64,000 bases of DNA, from assembly GCF_024204685.1 (NCBI RefSeq), contig NZ_CP100350.1:1302001-1366000 (forward strand). The letters run 5' to 3'. The notes beneath the pieces are model-generated. The model did no database searches. It worked only from the letters and a program-made list of their open reading frames with translations, and was not told the DNA's origin. Shown piece after piece: positions 19,092 through 26,769 of the stretch; positions within the stretch are counted from its first letter, which is position 1; every line of letters starts with the position of its first letter. Source of the DNA: Gilvimarinus sp. DA14. Lineage in GTDB: Bacteria; Pseudomonadota; Gammaproteobacteria; Pseudomonadales; Cellvibrionaceae. The translations under genes and the position numbers were made by a program.

Positions 19092-19982
19092 TTATAAAAG
19101 CCACCACAAAATAACCGGTAAAACCCCAAACGCCATAACCGTAGAAGCCACCACCATAGCGGCGACCTCCTGCGGATCGCGCTCGTACCTTAACGCCAAT
19201 AAGTAGGTGAATACTGCCACCGGCATTGCCGATTGCAGCAGCACTACACCGCGCTCGGTACCGCTCAAGCCCAACGCCATACTGACCAGCCAACCAACCA
19301 GTAAACCACCGCCAATCCGCAGCACACTGTAAACGATGCTGCGCTGCCAACGCTTCACTTTTAGTCTTCCCAAAGACACACCCAGGGTGATCATCATCAG
19401 CGGTATGGCGAAGCCGCCCAGCAAATCTACGGTATTGCCAATCCATTTGGGCAGAGCTACATCTGCCAGCAAAATAATTACCCCGACCACCATGGCCCAA
19501 AGCACTGGCTGACGCCCCACCTGTGCCGCCGTGCGGCGCCAATTGCCCGAGCCTGCCACCAGGGTAATACCGAAGGTAAAGGTACTCAGCATCATCACCA
19601 GAAAATAACCCAATGCCAGTGCCAGGCCCTGATCACCAAAGGCAAACAAACAAACCGGCAAACCCATATTGCCATTATTGGGCAGAATTAAAGGCGGCAG
19701 ATAAGTCGCTAAGGGCTGGCCAGACAGGCGCAAAATAAACGCACCGGCGATACCGGTAAGTAGAATCGTCAACGCCGCCGCCAGAGCCACCCGTGAAATA
19801 CTGGCAAGCTCGACGTCTGTATGCGCCAAGGACGCAACAATCAGGCAAGGGGTACCAATATTCATTACTAGCTTGCCGATAAAATCCGATGGATACTCGG
19901 CGCCACTTTTGGCCCAAACAACACCAATGGCCGTGGCAATAAAAACCGGTGCCAATACGGGCAGGAGCGTGATTAACAACAT
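19092..19982 (-). CDS. AEC (auxin efflux carrier) family transporter
   Basis: A 296-residue inner-membrane protein with about ten hydrophobic helices in two halves, as in the AEC/PIN family. The segment L-I-L-P-N-N-G-N-M-G-L-P-V-C in the first half carries the N-x-G-N-x-G-L-P signature, and M-I-T-L-G-V-S-L-G-R begins the second half. Bacterial members transport malonate, malate or other organic acids; the substrate here is unknown. A shorter frame at 19042-19542 on the same strand is a shadow. The gene starts divergently from the outer-membrane barrel gene at 20118. Confidence 0.9.
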   Translation of the reverse strand: MLLITLLPVLAPVFIATAIGVVWAKSGAEYPSDFIGKLVMNIGTPCLIVASLAHTDVELASISRVALAAALTILLTGIAGAFILRLSGQPLATYLPPLILPNNGNMGLPVCLFAFGDQGLALALGYFLVMMLSTFTFGITLVAGSGNWRRTAAQVGRQPVLWAMVVGVIILLADVALPKWIGNTVDLLGGFAIPLMMITLGVSLGRLKVKRWQRSIVYSVLRIGGGLLVGWLVSMALGLSGTERGVVLLQSAMPVAVFTYLLALRYERDPQEVAAMVVASTVMAFGVLPVILWWLL

Positions 19983-20117
19983 AGGGATCGCATTAACGTG
20001 AAGGACGCGACCATACTATCACGTAACCACGCGCACACTCGCGACACGACTCGGGTGTTTTCAACCGATTTGCCCTACAATGGCCCCACGAATTTAGCCA
20101 AAGGACCTAGCAGAAAG

Positions 20118-20951
20118 ATGAACCACTTCGCCAAAACTCTCTGTACCCTGGCCGCCGCTACTGGTTTAGCCGCCTCTGCCAGCACCTGGGCCGAAGAGCC
20201 CAGTGTGCAGCTTAAACTCGGCGCTTTTGCGCAAACCACCGACGCCACCGTCTCATCCGCCCGGGAAGGACAAGCCGGTACGGATCTAAATCTGCAAACG
20301 CTGGGGCACGATGATTCGCAGACGAATTTCTGGTTCAGCGGTAAATGGCAGTTTGCCGAGCGCTGGCAACTGTGGGGCAATATTTCACAGTTTGATAGCG
20401 AGGGCACAGTTGATGCAGATTTTCACGTAGAGTTCGGCGATCTGGATCTTCCCACCGATATCGACTCGTTGGATGGCAATGTTCAGTTGGATTCTAAATT
20501 CAACGCCGACTTGTACATTATCAATTTAGGCTACCAACTGTACCAATCGGACAGTATTAAGCTGGATGCCGGCCTCGGGGTTCACGTGGTGAAATTCGGC
20601 ATGGAGATCGATGCCACTCTGATTGCCAATGAGCGCACCGAATCGCTGGGTTCGGAATCGAGCGATGTCACTGCCCCCCTGCCCAATATTGTACTATTTG
20701 GTCAATGGCATCTGACCGAGCGCATCGAAGTCTCATCCACCCTGGGTTGGCTATCACTGAACTATGACGACTACGACGGCGAGCTGACAGCCATCGAACT
20801 GGAAATTGACTATGCTCTGACCGACAGCTTTGGTCTGGGGGCCGGATATCGCTATATTGATTACGGAGTCACCAAGAATGGCGATTATCTCACCAGCTCT
20901 TTCGACAGTTTGTTCGAGGGCCCGACCGTTTACGCGGTAATGCGCTTTTAA
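20118..20951 (+). CDS. Outer-membrane beta-barrel protein, OmpA/OmpW-like
   Basis: A 277-residue protein with a signal peptide (M-N-H-F-A-K-T-L-C-T-L-A-A-A-T to about A-W-A) followed by alternating polar/hydrophobic strands. It closes on a terminal strand F-E-G-P-T-V-Y-A-V-M-R-F, ending in Phe, the standard signature of an outer-membrane barrel recognised by BamA. I place the start at 20118 rather than the upstream in-frame 19998 because the first 40 residues of the longer frame look non-coding and the signal peptide begins exactly at 20118. About 8-10 strands fit the length. Function is unknown. Confidence 0.85.
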   Translation: MNHFAKTLCTLAAATGLAASASTWAEEPSVQLKLGAFAQTTDATVSSAREGQAGTDLNLQTLGHDDSQTNFWFSGKWQFAERWQLWGNISQFDSEGTVDADFHVEFGDLDLPTDIDSLDGNVQLDSKFNADLYIINLGYQLYQSDSIKLDAGLGVHVVKFGMEIDATLIANERTESLGSESSDVTAPLPNIVLFGQWHLTERIEVSSTLGWLSLNYDDYDGELTAIELEIDYALTDSFGLGAGYRYIDYGVTKNGDYLTSSFDSLFEGPTVYAVMRF

Positions 20952-21106
20952 GTGGCCCCAGCGTCCAATTGATTTTCTTGAATAAACAGCAACACTGTCA
21001 TAAAAATTTATTCTAATCTGAGGCGTCCTGCCTTTTCGCAGACGCCCCTCAGTGTTGCACGGGCACACAAAGTTAGTAGTCGCTCACAGAACAAAGTACC
21101 CACACC

Positions 21107-21115
21107 TTATCCACA
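21107..21115 (+). promoter_or_regulatory. Perfect DnaA box upstream of nrdAB
   Basis: TTATCCACA, the consensus high-affinity DnaA box, lies 23 bases before the predicted -35 of the nrdA promoter. In E. coli DnaA binds upstream of nrdAB and ties ribonucleotide reductase expression to replication initiation, so a conserved role is plausible. A single box can occur by chance in 64 kb; its position is what makes it notable. Confidence 0.7.
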
Positions 21116-21137
21116 GCTTACGGCCCCTGTTCTTCAC

Positions 21138-21166
21138 TTGCATTCGGTCAAAAACCGCATTATCTT
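21138..21166 (+). promoter_or_regulatory. Predicted sigma70 promoter of nrdAB
   Basis: TTGCAT at 21138-21143 and TATCTT at 21161-21166 are separated by 17 bases. Transcription from here would give a leader of about 310 bases before the nrdA start, containing the palindromes and hairpin listed separately. Confidence 0.55.
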
Positions 21167-21186
21167 GTATCCCGCTTCGGCAAAAC

Positions 21187-21230
21187 ACCCATATATAGGG
21201 TTTTAGATACAGCACCCACTACTACTAGTG
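21187..21230 (+). promoter_or_regulatory. Candidate tandem NrdR-like boxes
   Basis: Two partial palindromes lie with centres about 30 bases apart: ACCCATATATAGGGT at 21187-21201 and CACTACTACTAGTG at 21217-21230. NrdR boxes are 16-bp palindromes with an AT-rich core, usually paired about three helical turns apart upstream of nrd operons. The first site has the right AT core but the match is imperfect, and the second is weak. Confidence 0.4.
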
Positions 21231-21357
21231 AGCCGCCAGTTTACTGAGCCACTAACGTAAAAGGCCGTGCTACACCCACCCGAAGTCTTACAGCATGTAT
21301 CCAGGCTGCATTCAGCCAAGGGGCTCGACCCACGAGTCAGGCCCGAACCCGATGTAT

Positions 21358-21383
21358 CTTCGCCACTCGTCTCTGTGGCGAAG
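21358..21383 (+). other. Strong stem-loop in the nrdA leader
   Basis: CTTCGCCAC pairs perfectly with GTGGCGAAG across an 8-base loop (TCGTCTCT). It is about 105 bases upstream of the nrdA start and has no following T run, so it is not a terminator. It may be a structured 5' leader element; no known riboswitch consensus is recognisable. Confidence 0.45.
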
Positions 21384-21486
21384 CGCAGTAAACCGTTACA
21401 ACGCACAAACTTAGGCCGGGCCAGGCTGCTGCGCCTCATTGGAACCGACCATTCTAATTAGACAGGGAACCTTCGCGGAGAACTTA

Positions 21487-24417
21487 ATGTACACAGAAAC
21501 AGACCAGCCCCAAGTCGCCAAGACCCAAGCCGGCGCCCACGCCGATGCCAAACACGACCTGGAAGCCACAGCCCCGGGCCAGCTGCGCGTGATCAAGCGC
21601 AACGGCACCGTGGTTCCCTTTGACGCGAGTAAAATCGCGGTCGCCATGACCAAGGCGTTTCTCGCAGTGGAGGGCGGCACAGCAGCGGCCTCGAGCCGTG
21701 TGCACGAAACTGTCGATAACCTGACCAAGCAGATCACCGCCACCTTCAAGCGTCGCATGCCCTCGGGCGGCACTATGCACATTGAAGACATTCAAGATCA
21801 GGTAGAACTGATTTTGATGCGCTCGGGCGAGCACAAAGTGGCCCGCGACTACGTGCTCTACCGCGAAGAGCACGCGCGTATGCGTGCGCAAAGCACGCCG
21901 GGGGCCGCCTCTGAGGTGCAAGAAGACCCAGATTACCCCACCCTGCAAATTACCCTGGACGATGGCAGCACTGCGCCTTTGGATATGGCCCGGGTGCGCA
22001 CCATCGTCAGCGAAGCCTGTCAGGGGCTGGAAGACGTCAACGAGAAAGCCATTCTCGACGAGGCGATGCGCAACTTGTACAACGGCGTGTCGCTCAAAGA
22101 CGTCAATACCTCGCTGGTGATCACCGCCCGTACCCTGGTAGAAAAAGAGCCTAATTACAGCTACGCCACCGCGCGCCTGCTGCTAGATAAACTGCGCGCC
22201 GAAGCGCTGGGCTTTTTGGGTATCGCCGAGGCCGCTACCCAAACCGAGATGCAGACTTACTACGCTCGCGCCCTGCCGGTGTACATCCGCAAAGGTGTCG
22301 AGCTTGAGTTGCTGGACCCAGAGCTGTTGAACTTTGATTTGGAAAAGCTGGGTGAAGCCCTGCTCGCCGAGCGCGATCTGCAATTTACTTATCTCGGTCT
22401 GCAAACTCTGTACGACCGCTATTTTATTCACAGCAACGATGTGCGCATCGAGCTGCCGCAAGTATTCTTTATGCGTGTGGCCATGGGTCTGGCGGTGGAA
22501 GAAGACAACCGCGAAGAGCGCGCTATCGAATTCTACCGCCTGTTGAGCTCTTTCGATTACATGAGCTCAACCCCGACTTTGTTTAACGCCGGCACCCTGC
22601 GCCCGCAGCTGTCCTCTTGCTACCTGACCACCGTGCCCGACAACCTGCACGGCATTTACGGCGCGATGCAGGACAACGCCATGCTGAGCAAATTTGCTGG
22701 TGGCCTGGGCAACGACTGGACCCCTGTGCGCTCTTTGGGTTCTTACATTAAAGGCACCAATGGTCGCTCTCAGGGCGTAGTGCCCTTCTTAAAAGTGGCC
22801 AACGATACAGCCGTTGCGGTTAACCAGGGCGGTAAGCGCAAGGGCGCCGTCTGTGCCTACCTGGAAACCTGGCATTTGGACATTGAAGAGTTTTTGGAGC
22901 TGCGCAAAAACACCGGTGACGACCGTCGCCGCACCCACGATATGAACACCGCCAACTGGGTGCCCGACCTGTTTATGAAGCGCGTGTTTGAGGACAAAGA
23001 CTGGACCTTGTTCTCGCCCAATGACGTGCCCGATTTGCACGACTTATACGGCGCCGAGTTTGAAGCGCGCTACACCCACTACGAGCAGCTGGCCGCCGAA
23101 GGCAAGCTGAAACTGCACAAAAAACTCAAGGCGGTAGACCTGTGGCGCAAGATGCTGGGCATGCTGTTTGAAACCGGCCACCCCTGGATCACTTTTAAAG
23201 ACGCTTGTAATTTGCGCAGCCCGCAGCAGCACGTAGGTGTGGTGCACTCGTCCAACCTGTGCACAGAGATCACCCTGAACACCAAGGCCAATGAAGAGAT
23301 TGCCGTGTGTAACCTGGGCTCGATCAACCTGGCGCAGCACATCGTGGACGGCCAACTGGATCGCGACAAGCTGGCTGCTACAGTCAAAACCGCTATCCGT
23401 ATGCTGGATAACGTGATTGACATTAACTACTACTCGGTGGATACCGCACGCGCCTCTAACCTGCGCCATCGCCCCATTGGTTTAGGCGTAATGGGCTTTC
23501 AGGATGCGCTCTACGCACAACACATTGCTTACGGCTCACCCGAAGCGGTGGAGTTTGCCGATGTGTCCATGGAGGCCATCAGCTACCACGCCATTGAAGA
23601 GTCCTCTAACCTCGCCGCCGAGCGCGGTCGTTACAGCACCTTTGACGGTTCACTGTGGAGCAAAGGCCAACTGCCCATCGACTCCATTGAGATTCTCGCT
23701 GAGCAGCGCGGCGCCGATTATATTCAGCAAGACCGCACTCAGCGCCTCGACTGGGACAGCTTGCGCGAGAAAGTAAAAACCCAGGGTATGCGCAACTCTA
23801 ATGTGATGGCCATTGCGCCGACGGCGACCATTGCCAATATTACCGGCGTGAGCCAGTCCATCGAGCCTACGTATCAGAACCTGTACGTTAAATCGAATCT
23901 GTCGGGTGAATTTACGGTAGTAAACCCATCCTTGGTACGCGACCTTAAGGCACAGGGCCTGTGGGATGGCGTTATGGTAAACGACCTCAAATACTACGAG
24001 GGCTCGCTGCAAAAAATCGACCGCATTCCGGCCGACCTCAAGCAGCTGTACGCCACCGCCTTTGAAGTTGAGCCGCGCTGGATCGTAGAAGCGGCCAGCC
24101 GTCGTCAAAAGTGGATTGATCAGGCGCAGAGCTTGAACCTTTACATTGCCGGCGCCAATGGCAAAAAGCTGGATGTTACCTATCGCATGGCTTGGTTCCA
24201 GGGTTTGAAAACCACCTATTACCTGCGTGCACTGGCGGCTACCACTACCGAGAAGTCCACCATCAGCACCGGTTCATTGAACGCGGTATCCGCAGGCGGT
24301 GGCGGCGGTGTTGCAGCCAGCAGTGCGGAGCCGGCGGGAGCCAGCGCCGAGCCGCAAGCGGCCCCTGTGCCTCAGGCCTGCTCACTGGATGATCCAGACT
24401 GCGAAGCCTGCCAGTAA
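21487..24417 (+). CDS. nrdA: Ribonucleoside-diphosphate reductase class Ia, alpha subunit
   Basis: NrdA reduces ribonucleoside diphosphates to the deoxy forms with NrdB as radical donor. The 976-residue product starts at the ATG at 21487, with GGAG 7 bases upstream; a longer frame from 21439 lacks support. Two ATP-cone-type regulatory regions are visible: one at about 34-140 ([14 protein letters not shown]) and a second, more diverged one at about 155-250 ([14 protein letters not shown]). Pseudomonas NrdA also has this doubled arrangement. The catalytic core includes S-S-C-Y-L-T, N-L-C-T-E-I and the family segment [12 protein letters not shown]. The C-terminus ends in a redox Cys pair (D-C-E-A-C-Q), and a Gly/Ala-rich linker precedes it. 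nrdB follows after 61 bases. Confidence 0.97.
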   Translation: MYTETDQPQVAKTQAGAHADAKHDLEATAPGQLRVIKRNGTVVPFDASKIAVAMTKAFLAVEGGTAAASSRVHETVDNLTKQITATFKRRMPSGGTMHIEDIQDQVELILMRSGEHKVARDYVLYREEHARMRAQSTPGAASEVQEDPDYPTLQITLDDGSTAPLDMARVRTIVSEACQGLEDVNEKAILDEAMRNLYNGVSLKDVNTSLVITARTLVEKEPNYSYATARLLLDKLRAEALGFLGIAEAATQTEMQTYYARALPVYIRKGVELELLDPELLNFDLEKLGEALLAERDLQFTYLGLQTLYDRYFIHSNDVRIELPQVFFMRVAMGLAVEEDNREERAIEFYRLLSSFDYMSSTPTLFNAGTLRPQLSSCYLTTVPDNLHGIYGAMQDNAMLSKFAGGLGNDWTPVRSLGSYIKGTNGRSQGVVPFLKVANDTAVAVNQGGKRKGAVCAYLETWHLDIEEFLELRKNTGDDRRRTHDMNTANWVPDLFMKRVFEDKDWTLFSPNDVPDLHDLYGAEFEARYTHYEQLAAEGKLKLHKKLKAVDLWRKMLGMLFETGHPWITFKDACNLRSPQQHVGVVHSSNLCTEITLNTKANEEIAVCNLGSINLAQHIVDGQLDRDKLAATVKTAIRMLDNVIDINYYSVDTARASNLRHRPIGLGVMGFQDALYAQHIAYGSPEAVEFADVSMEAISYHAIEESSNLAAERGRYSTFDGSLWSKGQLPIDSIEILAEQRGADYIQQDRTQRLDWDSLREKVKTQGMRNSNVMAIAPTATIANITGVSQSIEPTYQNLYVKSNLSGEFTVVNPSLVRDLKAQGLWDGVMVNDLKYYEGSLQKIDRIPADLKQLYATAFEVEPRWIVEAASRRQKWIDQAQSLNLYIAGANGKKLDVTYRMAWFQGLKTTYYLRALAATTTEKSTISTGSLNAVSAGGGGGVAASSAEPAGASAEPQAAPVPQACSLDDPDCEACQ

Positions 24418-24478
24418 TTTTCTAGCCGCCCGACTCCGGTCGGGCGAACATGCACAAACGTTAAAGGATACTGTCACC

Positions 24479-25705
24479 ATGTTGAGCTGGGACGATTTTA
24501 ATACCGAAGAAACCGCACAACCGAAAAAGCCAGCACCCGCTGCGCCGCCAAAAGCGCCACAACCAGAGCCCGCCCCCAGTGCGGATGCCTCTCAGGCAAC
24601 GGCGACCACTGACGCGGTAAAAGCCGCGCGTGAATCGCTGGAGCACCTGGACGTTGCCCCCGGTCTTGAAGAGTTGGAAATGGGCGCCCAGCGTATTGAG
24701 GTTGACGACAAGCGCATGATCAACTGCCGCGCCGACCTGAACCAGCTGGTGCCCTTTAAATACGATTGGGCCTGGCAAAAATACCTGGATGGCTGCGCCA
24801 ACCACTGGATGCCGCAAGAAGTGAACATGACTGCGGACATCTCGCTGTGGAAAAGCAGCGAAGGCCTTACCGAAGACGAGCGCCGCGTAGTCATGCGCTC
24901 GCTGGGTTACTTCTCTACCGCTGACTCTCTGGTTGCGAACAACCTGGTATTGGCACTGTATCGCCTGGTTACTAACCCGGAGTGCCGCCAATACATTCTG
25001 CGCCAAGCCTTTGAAGAGGCGATTCACACCCACGCTTACCAGTACTGCATTGAATCTCTGGGCATGGACGAAGGCGAAGTCTTTAACATGTACCGCGAAC
25101 TGCCCTCGGTAGCAGCCAAAGCGGCCTGGAGCCTGAAGCACACCCAGGCACTGGGCGACCCGACCTTCACCACCGGCACCCCAGAGACCGACCAAGAGCT
25201 GCTGCGCAACCTGGTCGCTTTCTATGTGGTTACCGAGGGTATTTTCTTCTACTGCGGTTTCAGCCAGATTCTGTCCATGGGCCGTCGCAACAAAATGACC
25301 GGCGTCGCCGAGCAGTTTCAATACATTCTGCGCGATGAATCTATGCACCTGAACTTCGGCATCGATGTCATCAACCAGATTAAACTGGAAAACCCCCACC
25401 TGTGGACAGCAGAGTTCCAAAAAGAAGTCACGCAAATGGTGGTTGAAGGCGCCGAGCTGGAAATTGCCTACGCCCGCGACTCTATGCCGCGCGGCATTTT
25501 GGGCATGAACGCTGCGATGATGGAAGAGTATCTGCACTTTATCGCCAACCGCCGTCTGGCACAGGTAGGTCTAAAAGAGCAGTATCCGGGTGCGCAAAAC
25601 CCCTTCCCCTGGATGAGCGAAATCATGGATTTACGCAAAGAGAAAAACTTCTTTGAAACCCGTGTGATCGAATATCAAACAGGCGGCGCCCTGAGCTGGG
25701 ATTAA
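24479..25705 (+). CDS. nrdB: Ribonucleoside-diphosphate reductase class Ia, beta subunit
   Basis: NrdB holds the diiron-tyrosyl radical used by NrdA. The start is the ATG at 24479 (AAAGGA site upstream), giving 408 residues; a longer frame reaching into nrdA is a shadow. The first ~70 residues are a Pro/Ala-rich extension, likely disordered. The R2 core then shows the metal ligands in E-E-A-I-H-T-H-A-Y, the putative radical Tyr in that segment, and the second E-x-x-H in [10 protein letters not shown]. The C-terminal tail ([17 protein letters not shown]) is the peptide that docks into NrdA. A terminator follows. Confidence 0.97.
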   Translation: MLSWDDFNTEETAQPKKPAPAAPPKAPQPEPAPSADASQATATTDAVKAARESLEHLDVAPGLEELEMGAQRIEVDDKRMINCRADLNQLVPFKYDWAWQKYLDGCANHWMPQEVNMTADISLWKSSEGLTEDERRVVMRSLGYFSTADSLVANNLVLALYRLVTNPECRQYILRQAFEEAIHTHAYQYCIESLGMDEGEVFNMYRELPSVAAKAAWSLKHTQALGDPTFTTGTPETDQELLRNLVAFYVVTEGIFFYCGFSQILSMGRRNKMTGVAEQFQYILRDESMHLNFGIDVINQIKLENPHLWTAEFQKEVTQMVVEGAELEIAYARDSMPRGILGMNAAMMEEYLHFIANRRLAQVGLKEQYPGAQNPFPWMSEIMDLRKEKNFFETRVIEYQTGGALSWD

Positions 25706-25711
25706 TCTCAG

Positions 25712-25734
25712 GCGGCCCTACGGGGCCGCTTTTT
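25712..25734 (+). terminator. Rho-independent terminator of nrdAB
   Basis: GCGGCCC / GGGCCGC, a perfect 7-bp stem with a TACG tetraloop, is followed by TTTTT just after the nrdB stop. Confidence 0.9.
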
Positions 25735-25745
25735 CTGGAAAAGCC

Positions 25746-25955
25746 ATGCAAAAGTCAAATAAAAAGCTCGACCCGGACGAAATGCTGTTCACGCTGGATC
25801 AGCTGGAGCAGACTACCGAGATCATGTCGAAGGTAGTGTCCCGTTTAAAACGCCAGCTTATGCAATTGCAGCAGGCCGAATCCGACCGTGAAGTACTAAG
25901 CAAACCCGTTTCTGAGGCGCCCACCCCCGCCAAGCAGCGCCGTACTCTGCATTAG
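25746..25955 (+). CDS. Small hypothetical coiled-coil protein
   Basis: A 69-residue frame (M-Q-K-S-N-K-K-L-D-P-D-E-M-L-F-T-L) predicted to be mostly helical: residues 10-48 have heptad-like spacing of Leu, Met, Ile and Val (L-F-T-L-D-Q-L-E-Q through V-S-R-L-K-R-Q-L-M-Q-L), followed by a Pro/basic tail. I do not recognise the family. It begins 12 bases after the nrdAB terminator and has only a weak GGAAAA ribosome site. Codon use looks like that of the neighbours. It could be a real small gene or read-through product; lapG follows on the same strand. Confidence 0.6.
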   Translation: MQKSNKKLDPDEMLFTLDQLEQTTEIMSKVVSRLKRQLMQLQQAESDREVLSKPVSEAPTPAKQRRTLH

Positions 25956-25986
25956 GGCGAATCGAATACAGCCGAGACACCCCAGC

Positions 25987-26020
25987 TGCTATACTCGCAA
26001 CACTGTTCACAATGTTGCGA
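25987..26020 (+). promoter_or_regulatory. Extended -10 promoter and 26-bp inverted repeat upstream of lapG
   Basis: TGCTATACT (25987-25995) fits an extended -10 element. Directly overlapping its end is an inverted repeat, TCGCAACA at 25995-26002 and TGTTGCGA at 26013-26020, with a 10-base spacer and perfect 8-bp arms. It ends 8 bases before the TTG start of lapG. It could be a repressor site at the transcription start or an mRNA hairpin covering the ribosome site. Confidence 0.5.
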
Positions 26021-26028
26021 ATGACGGT

Positions 26029-26730
26029 TTGAAGCGGCTGCAATTACGACAAAAAATATATCACCAACAACCAGCCAGCCGCTGGCGTAAGCCCGTTGCC
26101 ACGCGGGCCCTAATAACTGTATTTCTGCTTACGCTTACTCTCGCCCCTCTCGCCCTGCAACACAACAAGCTCACCGAAATAATGCAAGCTAACTACGGCG
26201 AAGATGGCGTCAGTTACCTGCGCGCCTGGTTTGAATTGCTAGAGCGCAGCAAACCAGAAAATACGCAGCAGCAATTACAGAGTATTAACGACTTTTTTAA
26301 CCGCGGCTTAACCTTTAGCGATGATCGCCTGCTCTGGAAAGAAAAAGACTATTGGGCCACACCCATGCAAACCATGGGAGTACGCGGCGGCGACTGTGAA
26401 GATTTCACCATCGCGAAATACTTTTCGCTGCTAAAGCTAGGTATGCCAGCCGAGCACCTGCGCTTGATTTACGTGCGTGCTAACACCGGCGGCAGAGTCC
26501 AGGCACATATGGTGCTGGGGTACTTTTCCTCCCCCGACGCCGAGCCCCTGATTCTGGATAATCTTAACCCTCTCATTTTGCCCGCAAGCCAAAGAACCGA
26601 CCTTACTCCTGTGTTTAGTTTCAACAGCCAGGGGTTGTGGCTGGGCGGCAGTAAATCCACATCAGACCCCACCGCCCGCTTATCGCGCTGGCGCGACGTG
26701 TTACAACGAATGCAACAAGAAGGTTTTTAA
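26029..26730 (+). CDS. lapG: LapG-type periplasmic cysteine protease (transglutaminase-like, BTLCP)
   Basis: LapG cuts the N-terminal retention module of LapA-type giant adhesins and so releases them from the cell surface. The 233-residue product has an N-terminal membrane/signal helix at about 26-44. Its catalytic triad is Cys123 in R-G-G-D-C-E-D-F, His160 in Q-A-H-M-V-L-G-Y-F, and Asp177 in L-I-L-D-N-L; the spacing (37 and 17 residues) equals that of Pseudomonas LapG (Cys135, His172, Asp189). The start is a TTG, because no ATG occurs in frame before the membrane segment. lapD follows after 39 bases, and the adhesins it should act on are transcribed towards it from the other side. Confidence 0.95.
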   Translation: MKRLQLRQKIYHQQPASRWRKPVATRALITVFLLTLTLAPLALQHNKLTEIMQANYGEDGVSYLRAWFELLERSKPENTQQQLQSINDFFNRGLTFSDDRLLWKEKDYWATPMQTMGVRGGDCEDFTIAKYFSLLKLGMPAEHLRLIYVRANTGGRVQAHMVLGYFSSPDAEPLILDNLNPLILPASQRTDLTPVFSFNSQGLWLGGSKSTSDPTARLSRWRDVLQRMQQEGF

Positions 26731-26769
26731 CTATGAGCAATTCCCGCACAAGCCAAGAGGTGAAGCGCA

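Larger units (their letters stand above)
20952..21486. other. Long non-coding region upstream of nrdA
   Basis: About 535 bases hold no convincing gene. The first 155 bases show nothing I can name apart from an imperfect GC-rich inverted repeat around 21020-21055 without a T tract. From 21107 to the nrdA start there are a perfect DnaA box, a sigma70-like promoter, two candidate NrdR-like palindromes and a strong leader hairpin, each listed separately. Confidence 0.75.

Noticed and set aside
19042-19542. 166-residue frame on the - strand at the end of the AEC transporter
   Set aside because: It overlaps the transporter in another frame and has low-complexity Gly/Arg composition; the transporter frame has family motifs.
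21018-21056. GC-rich inverted repeat after the outer-membrane barrel gene
   Set aside because: The stem is interrupted and no T tract follows, so I could not call it a terminator.
24299-24478. Upstream extension of nrdB into nrdA
   Set aside because: The ATG at 24479 has a ribosome site and matches the family; the extension is nrdA in another frame.
24461-25537. 358-residue frame antisense to nrdB
   Set aside because: Shadow of nrdB with no recognisable domain or start signal.
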